From CAZVRZ01 sp964629965 (GTDB taxonomy: Bacteria; Chloroflexota; Anaerolineae; Anaerolineales; UBA4823): a stretch of 10,335 nt of DNA. Under the pieces are notes generated by a model, which saw nothing but the letters and a program-made list of their open reading frames with translations, ran no database searches and was not told the DNA's origin. The translations under genes and the position numbers were made by a program. Positions 6,076 to 10,335 of this stretch are shown piece by piece; position 1 is the first letter of the stretch; every line of letters starts with the position of its first letter. The DNA is taken from NCBI GenBank assembly GCA_964629965.1, contig CAZVRZ010000172.1:1-10335 (forward strand). Direction: 5' to 3'.

Positions 6076-6834
6076 TTATTCCACATTTCCCGGCTTGTGC
6101 CCAATGAAAACCTCGCAGTCACCGGGCGGGATTTCGCTGTGAACGAAGGGTAGAGAGCTGGCCTCAAACCCGGCCTCGGTCATCCACTGGAGCCATTGGT
6201 CGTGACTGAACAGGCCGCAACGATGCTGGTCGAGGGTACAGCGTACCTCGCCATTTCCTTCGCGCAACAGGTACGCCATGACGTACAAGTATGTGCCGTC
6301 TGGATTTGGCTCCAGCGTCCAATCGAGGTAACGCAAGGAACGGTTGCCTCGATCGTGGCCCCCATGATCGGTGTTGAGCTTGAAATTCTCTCGGGTGTGG
6401 TCTGGGGCGAATAAAACTACGCCGCCGGAACGGCAGTGGATGTAAGCAGTTTGCATGGTCTGGCGCAAATCAGCCTCGGTGATCATGTACACGATCGCAT
6501 CGTGGATGAACACCAAGTCAAACTGGCGGCCCAGGCGCACAGTGCGCATATCTCCCCGGATGTGTTCACATTCGGGATTAAGCGCCTGGCTAACTTTCAA
6601 CATCCCTGGCGCAAGATCAACCAGCGTCACCTTGAAGTGTCTTTTAAGCTGTGAAGCATTGTTCCCGCCCCCGGAACCCAGCTCGAGGAGCGCAACAGGT
6701 TCGAAAGAACACGCGGCTCGCAAAGCCTTCTCGTAAAATGCGGCCTCCTCGGCATAATCTTCGGGCGCGGATAGGATCGGCCACCAATCCGCCAGTTCGC
6801 GATAGAGTTTAGGGAGGTGTTTAATAGAGTTCAC
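6076..6834 (-). CDS. Class I SAM-dependent methyltransferase (GTG start)
   Basis: This 252-residue protein has the Rossmann-fold methyltransferase signature. Motif I is LLELGSGGGNNA (49-60) for S-adenosylmethionine binding. The acidic end of strand 2 is VTLVDLAPGML, motif II/III is CEHIRGDMRTV, and the motif IV region is FDLVFIHDAIVYM. The later part (DWTLEPNPDGTYLYVMAYLLRE) forms the expected antiparallel strands. The length fits small-molecule methyltransferases of the Methyltransf_25/11 kind; the substrate is unknown. The first codon is GTG at 6834. It is preferred because family-like sequence (KHLPKLYRELADWWPILS) begins within five residues, although only a weak AAAG precedes it. The stop lies six bases before the 31-residue mini-ORF, and the SnoaL-like gene ends 69 bases upstream, so this gene probably shares a transcript with both neighbours. 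Confidence 0.9.
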   Translation of the reverse strand: MNSIKHLPKLYRELADWWPILSAPEDYAEEAAFYEKALRAACSFEPVALLELGSGGGNNASQLKRHFKVTLVDLAPGMLKVSQALNPECEHIRGDMRTVRLGRQFDLVFIHDAIVYMITEADLRQTMQTAYIHCRSGGVVLFAPDHTRENFKLNTDHGGHDRGNRSLRYLDWTLEPNPDGTYLYVMAYLLREGNGEVRCTLDQHRCGLFSHDQWLQWMTEAGFEASSLPFVHSEIPPGDCEVFIGHKPGNVE

Positions 6835-6903
6835 GATCTTTTTGGTTCAATGGTTTTCGTGAAGAAAAGGTTTCTATTGGGGAAGCTTCGAAAATGGCCA
6901 TGC

Positions 6904-7323
6904 TCATGAATCCTTCGGGAACGAGAAGTGCATCTGCACAATCACCCATTGGCCGGCGCGCTTTTCAAGCGTGCCCGTCCACCGGCAGTTATCCCAGCCG
7001 ATGGGTTGTCCATTCCACTCAGCGTGATCGTCGAGCAGGCACGAATACCACGCCACGTTTCCCAATTCCGCGAATTTGAGGCGTAGATCCCTGACTGCGA
7101 AATCGGTGGCCTTGAACTCATCCTTCATCCAGACGCGATCGCCCAACTTCCTGAACGCCTCGAAGCCGGCAATGGTGGACTTTGAATCAGGATGGAAGAT
7201 GAAGAAATCGTCATCCTGCGCCATGATGGAGAACAATCTGTCAATATCTTTTGTCAACGCCCAGCCGATGGCGTCGTGAATGATTTTTTCGACTTCAATT
7301 TGCTCCGCTTCGTTCGTTTTCAT
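6904..7323 (-). CDS. SnoaL/NTF2-like domain protein
   Basis: The 139-residue protein has the size and pattern of a single NTF2/SnoaL-like (SnoaL_3 or DUF4440-type) cone-shaped domain. Its N-terminal helices (IEVEKIIHDAIGWALTKDID) are followed by SIMAQDDDFFIFHPDS and a hydrophobic strand region (NVAWYSCLLDDHAEWNG). A closing pair of strands (NCRWTGTLEKRAGQWVIVQMHFSF) ends the domain. These domains form ligand pockets and serve as small enzymes or binding proteins; the ligand is not predictable. No signal peptide is present. The start is well defined by AGGAG (7330-7334), six bases upstream. Residues 15-25 are encoded by a 35-base stretch that recurs almost exactly at 808-842, so a second copy of this gene probably once existed nearby. 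Confidence 0.85.
   Translation of the reverse strand: MKTNEAEQIEVEKIIHDAIGWALTKDIDRLFSIMAQDDDFFIFHPDSKSTIAGFEAFRKLGDRVWMKDEFKATDFAVRDLRLKFAELGNVAWYSCLLDDHAEWNGQPIGWDNCRWTGTLEKRAGQWVIVQMHFSFPKDS
7248..7282 (+). repeat. Right copy of 35-base direct repeat (inside SnoaL-like CDS)
   Basis: This is the partner of 808-842, with 34 of 35 bases identical. It encodes residues 15-25 of the intact SnoaL-like protein on the minus strand. Bases flanking the repeat differ between the two copies. Confidence 0.9.
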
Positions 7324-7332
7324 GGTTCTCTC

Positions 7333-7368
7333 CTATTCCATCTGCATACACAATACACGGCACTTCAC
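7333..7368 (-). other. 11-codon leader-like ORF before SnoaL-like gene
   Basis: In the 54-base gap after the M23 gene there is an AGGAG followed four bases later by GTG at 7368. It opens an 11-codon frame (reads MKCRVLCMQME if initiated with Met) that ends in TAG at 7333-7335, inside the AGGAG that serves the SnoaL-like gene. It may be a translation-coupling leader or chance. No attenuator-like hairpin was noticed by eye. Confidence 0.25.
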
Positions 7369-7377
7369 AGCTCTCCT

Positions 7378-8355
7378 TTACGCACTATCGAGCGGCCTGG
7401 AAACAGTTTGCCGAATGTAGTGAACAATTCCAACTGCCAGCACAAGGATTCCGATCACGAGCAAGGTGTAAGTGCTCGACATTCGATTGTTATGCAGGAC
7501 GATTCCAGCCACGGTCAGGAGGATGCCCGGAAAAAAGATGAGGAAGAGCCGCCGCTTTTTCCGGATGGATCCAATCAGAATGCCAGCTCCGCAAGTTGTG
7601 TAGAGGCTGGTAATGAGCATTTCCTGACCCCAGCGAATCCAAAACGGGATTTCGGGCTGGGGATATCCGCCGACAGGGATTTCCTGGTTTGTGATGACCA
7701 GGGATGGTTGCAACCAGCCGATATCCTGCGGACAGAGGCGGATCCAGCCAGCCATCCAGCGCCACTCGCCCTTGCCGGGATAATCGTCGCACTGACCGGC
7801 GCGAATCCCGAAGTGGAGATGCGGTTCCAGCGGACTCTCTGCACTGCCGCCGTTTTCATCGGGGTCGCCGAGATAGGCGATCAAGTCGCCTCGCTTTACA
7901 TCCGCGCCTTCCTCCAACTTCCAACGGCTGGGACTGAGGTGCCCATACAACGAATACAGGTTCGCCTGCGGATGGTCAATGATGATCAACCAGCCGTAGC
8001 CGCCCGCCGTCCCTGAGAAACTGACGCGTCCATCCGCCATCGCGTAGACGGGAGTCCCTGCGGAGCGCTTGTAATCCTCTGCAGCATGGAATTCGAGAAT
8101 GGGATATTCATAACAGCCTGGCATATTGGGAGGACATTCATTGGAGACGCCAAACCAGCCGAAGAAGAGTTCGTAATCCACCGTGGACTCATCGAGCGGA
8201 AAACGGAACGGGAGGCTAGTGTCGCTGGCGATTTTATCGGCGTCGAGCAACCCGACGGGCGTGCTGGCTGGACAGGATTGGGGGTACTCCGTACTGCAAC
8301 CTGCCAACACCAACACTGCGAGATAAAAACCTGCCAACAGGCGCGGCTTGAACAT
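7378..8355 (-). CDS. M23-family peptidase lipoprotein with C-terminal membrane segments
   Basis: This 325-residue protein begins with a lipoprotein signal peptide (hydrophobic residues 7-18, lipobox LAGC with Cys20), so the mature N-terminus should be lipid-anchored outside the membrane. Residues about 85-185 form a LytM/M23 zinc peptidase domain. It has HAAED giving zinc ligands His90 and Asp94, GTPVYAMADGRVSF (100-113), GGYGW (118-122) and YGHL with catalytic-type His139. HLHF then supplies His179 and the ligand His181. All expected metal and catalytic residues are present, so it may cleave peptidoglycan peptides or another glycine-rich target. Unusually, three hydrophobic segments follow (about 246-263, 270-287 and 297-314), separated by a KKRR basic stretch. 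The start has an AGG-containing site five bases upstream. The gene lies 24 bases after the S9 peptidase stop, implying a shared transcript. It could also act as a non-enzymatic cell-envelope factor, as some LytM proteins do. Confidence 0.9.
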   Translation of the reverse strand: MFKPRLLAGFYLAVLVLAGCSTEYPQSCPASTPVGLLDADKIASDTSLPFRFPLDESTVDYELFFGWFGVSNECPPNMPGCYEYPILEFHAAEDYKRSAGTPVYAMADGRVSFSGTAGGYGWLIIIDHPQANLYSLYGHLSPSRWKLEEGADVKRGDLIAYLGDPDENGGSAESPLEPHLHFGIRAGQCDDYPGKGEWRWMAGWIRLCPQDIGWLQPSLVITNQEIPVGGYPQPEIPFWIRWGQEMLITSLYTTCGAGILIGSIRKKRRLFLIFFPGILLTVAGIVLHNNRMSSTYTLLVIGILVLAVGIVHYIRQTVSRPLDSA

Positions 8356-8379
8356 GCTAACCTGCCTTTCTTGTCACTA

Positions 8380-10311
8380 TTAGCGTTGCTGATCCTTTTG
8401 TGCCAGGTACAGCTCCATCCATGCCTGGATGCGCTCCATGACATCCAGCAGCAATTTCGGCTCCGAAGGTACATGCCCGGTGCGGGGGTAGATCACCATC
8501 TGGGTGGGGATGCCGCAGCGCTTGAGCGCATTATGGAATTCATATCCCTGCCAGACAGGCACCCGCTGGTCATGTTCTCCGTGCAGGATTAGGGTGGGGG
8601 TGGTCACCCGGTCAGCGTGAGCGATGGGGGAGCGCTCAAGCAGCAGATCCCCCACCTCCCAGACTTCACTGCCGAAGTGGGCGGGCAAGAAACCGGGGCT
8701 GTCATGGCCCAGGGCATAACTGACCAGGTTTGTCATCCCCGCGCCGATGACAGCAGCCCGAAAGCGCCCAGTCTGGGTCAGGGCGGCAGCGGTCAGGTAG
8801 CCGCCGTAACTCCAACCAGTGATGCCCATTCTTTCCGGGTTGGCAACCCCGAGGCTGATGACATGGTCAACGCCGGCCAGCAGATCCTGCACATCCATGC
8901 CGCCCCAGTCGCGGTAGTTGCCGCGGCGGAAAGCCTTGCCGTAGCCGGTGCTGCCGCGCACGTTGCAGCGCAGGATGGCATAGCCCCGGGCAGCAAAGGC
9001 GGCGATCGGGCCATAAAAAGATTGTAAGCCAATGAAGAACTGCTGCCAGGCGATCGCAGGTCCGCCATGCACGCTGACCAGCAGGGGATAGCGCCGGCCC
9101 TTTTCGTAATCAACGGGGTAGGTCAGCAGCCCTTCGATATCCAGCCCGTCCACCGATTTCCAGTGGGTGATCTCCGTCTGCCCGATGGGGATCTGGCGGA
9201 ACTCAGCGTTGAGGTGACTCATCTGCACTGGCTCGATCTTATCCAGCGAGACGAGGAAGGCTTCCGCTGGCTCCGTAGTCGTCTGGAGCGCGAATCCGAG
9301 GAAGCGACCAGTGCAGTTCAACCTGGCGTTTTCGATGCATCCTTCCGGTTCGAGCAGCACGACGGGCGGACTGCCATCCACGGGCAAGACACCCAGTCGC
9401 TGGCGCGTGCCGCAGGTCTCCAGGAAGTAGAGTTGTTTTCCATCTGCCGACCAGCCGAGCAGGTCCGGGCGGCGGTCATGGGTATCCGCCAGGGGGCGAT
9501 CCAGACCGCCATCGACCGGGAGCAGGTGTACCGTCGAAGACCACTCCCAGGCCGGTTCATCGTAGATTTTGCATGCCACCCATTGCCCATCGGGGGAAAA
9601 GTAAGGGTCAAAGCCCACTGCTTTATCCGGCCCGAGCGGTTGGATCGAGCCATCCACCAGGTTCAGGCAGGAGGTACGTGTGCTAGGCCAGTCGTTGGGC
9701 TGGGGGGAGCGGGAGTGGCTGAAGACGATGATTTTGCCATCCGGCGACCAGGCGTAGGCTCCCGGTGCTTCCGGCGCGCCCATGTTCAGGTTGCTCCCGG
9801 TTAACGGTCGGCCGCGTAAGGGTCCGCGGGGAAGTTCGGACAGCAAAACCAGGTACAGGCGCCGGTTCTCTACACCCTGACCGACGGTGCGGGGGCCGTT
9901 CTTATCCCCGGTGGATTCAGAATCGTCTGCGGCTGTGAAGGCAATCATGCTCCCATCCGGCGACCACCTAAAACTGCTTACACCTGCGGGAACATCCGTC
10001 ACCTGTTGTACATTGCCTGTTTCCACTGAGAACAACCAGATATTCTTTTGCGAGAGGAAAGCAACAAATTGCCCACCTGGGGACCACTGGGGAGCAAATG
10101 AAGAGAATTCGCCCGTGGTCAACTGGACGGGTTGGCTGCCTCCTGGATCGGCAAGATAAACCTGGGATTGAAAACCGCCTGGCTCAGAAGTCATCACTGC
10201 CTGCGTGACCGTGAAGGCGAGGCGCCTGCCATCGGGTGAGACATCCAGGCTCGTGATCCATTTGATGTTCAGTGTATCGTGAGGGGTCCAGTGCTTTTTA
10301 GGTATTGGCAT
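8380..10311 (-). CDS. S9-family serine peptidase (prolyl oligopeptidase / acylaminoacyl-peptidase-like)
   Basis: This 643-residue protein has the two-domain layout of the S9 family and the usual length of the S9C/acylaminoacyl-peptidase type. Residues about 15-370 form a beta-propeller with PD40-like blade motifs, for example SPDGRRLAF (25-33), WSPGGQFVAF (76-85), WSPDGSMIAF (116-125), WSPDGKIIVF (188-197), FSPDGQWVAC (238-247) and WSADGKQLYF (287-296). The C-terminal alpha/beta-hydrolase domain has HGGP (415-418), the nucleophile elbow GWSYGG with Ser501, the acid Asp581 in HGEHDQRVP, and His613 in TGHVP. The triad is complete. No signal peptide is present, so it is probably a cytoplasmic oligopeptidase that trims short or blocked peptides. 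The ATG at 10311 is preceded by AGGAG (10321-10325) at nine bases. The next gene downstream encodes a cell-surface M23 peptidase; a functional link is possible but unproven. Confidence 0.93.
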   Translation of the reverse strand: MPIPKKHWTPHDTLNIKWITSLDVSPDGRRLAFTVTQAVMTSEPGGFQSQVYLADPGGSQPVQLTTGEFSSFAPQWSPGGQFVAFLSQKNIWLFSVETGNVQQVTDVPAGVSSFRWSPDGSMIAFTAADDSESTGDKNGPRTVGQGVENRRLYLVLLSELPRGPLRGRPLTGSNLNMGAPEAPGAYAWSPDGKIIVFSHSRSPQPNDWPSTRTSCLNLVDGSIQPLGPDKAVGFDPYFSPDGQWVACKIYDEPAWEWSSTVHLLPVDGGLDRPLADTHDRRPDLLGWSADGKQLYFLETCGTRQRLGVLPVDGSPPVVLLEPEGCIENARLNCTGRFLGFALQTTTEPAEAFLVSLDKIEPVQMSHLNAEFRQIPIGQTEITHWKSVDGLDIEGLLTYPVDYEKGRRYPLLVSVHGGPAIAWQQFFIGLQSFYGPIAAFAARGYAILRCNVRGSTGYGKAFRRGNYRDWGGMDVQDLLAGVDHVISLGVANPERMGITGWSYGGYLTAAALTQTGRFRAAVIGAGMTNLVSYALGHDSPGFLPAHFGSEVWEVGDLLLERSPIAHADRVTTPTLILHGEHDQRVPVWQGYEFHNALKRCGIPTQMVIYPRTGHVPSEPKLLLDVMERIQAWMELYLAQKDQQR

Positions 10312-10320
10312 GGGGTTGAT

Positions 10321-10325
10321 CTCCT
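10321..10325 (-). promoter_or_regulatory. Ribosome binding site of S9 peptidase gene
   Basis: AGGAG in gene sense, nine bases from the ATG, supports the chosen start. It sits in an 11-base string, GGAATAGGAGA, that recurs exactly in front of the SnoaL-like gene (7329-7339). Only 24 bases of upstream sequence are in the window, so no promoter can be judged. Confidence 0.6.
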
Positions 10326-10335
10326 ATTCCTCTTT

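Noticed and set aside
6835..6903. Possible terminator or promoter between the SnoaL-like and methyltransferase genes
   Set aside because: Only short palindromes (GAAGCTTC, ATGGCCAT) are present, with no GC-rich stem followed by a T run and no convincing -35/-10 pair on the minus strand.
808..7282. The 35-base direct repeat as a phage or integrative-element attachment site pair
   Set aside because: The enclosed segment has no integrase, excisionase or phage gene, and one copy is simply internal coding sequence; duplication debris is the simpler reading.
7192..8016. Long plus-strand open frame (274 codons) opposite the SnoaL-like and M23 genes
   Set aside because: Its translation shows no family motifs and it lies antisense to two genes with intact domains and ribosome binding sites; it is a coding shadow.
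9067..9804. Plus-strand open frame of 245 codons opposite the S9 peptidase
   Set aside because: It is antisense to the beta-propeller region of a complete S9 gene, with no recognisable motifs or start signal.
1..10335. CRISPR array, tRNA/rRNA genes, insertion sequences, integron attC sites
   Set aside because: Reading both strands gave no regularly spaced repeats, cloverleaf-like sequences, transposase motifs or conserved intergenic repeats; most gaps are too short to hold attC sites.

Overview
The window is about 10.3 kb of moderately GC-rich bacterial DNA, and every gene I can support lies on the minus strand. Transcription therefore runs from right (10335) to left (1). The genes are packed tightly. 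Gaps are mostly under 70 bases, several starts carry an obvious AGGAG-type ribosome binding site, and some ends overlap the next start or its binding site. No tRNA, rRNA, CRISPR array, transposase or integrase is visible. The gene families and the dense run of unrelated small enzymes resemble accessory regions of Chloroflexota (Anaerolineae-like) genomes, but that placement rests on memory of the families and is tentative.

In transcription order the layout is as follows. An S9-family serine peptidase with a beta-propeller domain (8380-10311) is followed by an M23-type peptidase lipoprotein with three C-terminal membrane segments (7378-8355). Next are an 11-codon leader-like ORF (7333-7368), a SnoaL/NTF2-like small protein (6904-7323) and a class I SAM-dependent methyltransferase with a GTG start (6076-6834). 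A 31-residue mini-ORF (5974-6069) then ends in a TAATG overlap with an APH-fold phosphotransferase (4964-5974). Two overlapping short ORFs that look like gene debris follow (4781-4961), then a complete GNAT acetyltransferase (4246-4773) and the C-terminal part of a second GNAT (3988-4227). A second, paralogous APH-fold phosphotransferase (2868-3926) comes next, then an Old Yellow Enzyme-type flavin oxidoreductase broken by a frameshift (1638-2835) and an alpha/beta hydrolase (854-1630). A short remnant (773-853) carries a 35-base near-identical copy of the start of the SnoaL-like gene. Last is a class C beta-lactamase-like serine hydrolase (1-759) that runs off the left edge.

The complete genes do not form one recognisable pathway. 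Many belong to families that modify small molecules: two phosphotransferases, acetyltransferases, a methyltransferase, a flavin reductase, an alpha/beta hydrolase and a beta-lactamase-like hydrolase. This composition is typical of detoxification or resistance-like gene clusters, but no substrate can be read from the sequence. The more striking feature is the density of broken material: one frameshifted gene, one N-terminally deleted GNAT, two overlapping mini-ORFs and a duplicated 35-base coding fragment. I read the region as a site where genes are gained, duplicated and lost under a shared orientation. I found no convincing evidence of a wholly new multi-gene system. The best leads are the direct repeat, the truncated but apparently translatable GNAT, and the membrane-anchored M23 lipoprotein.
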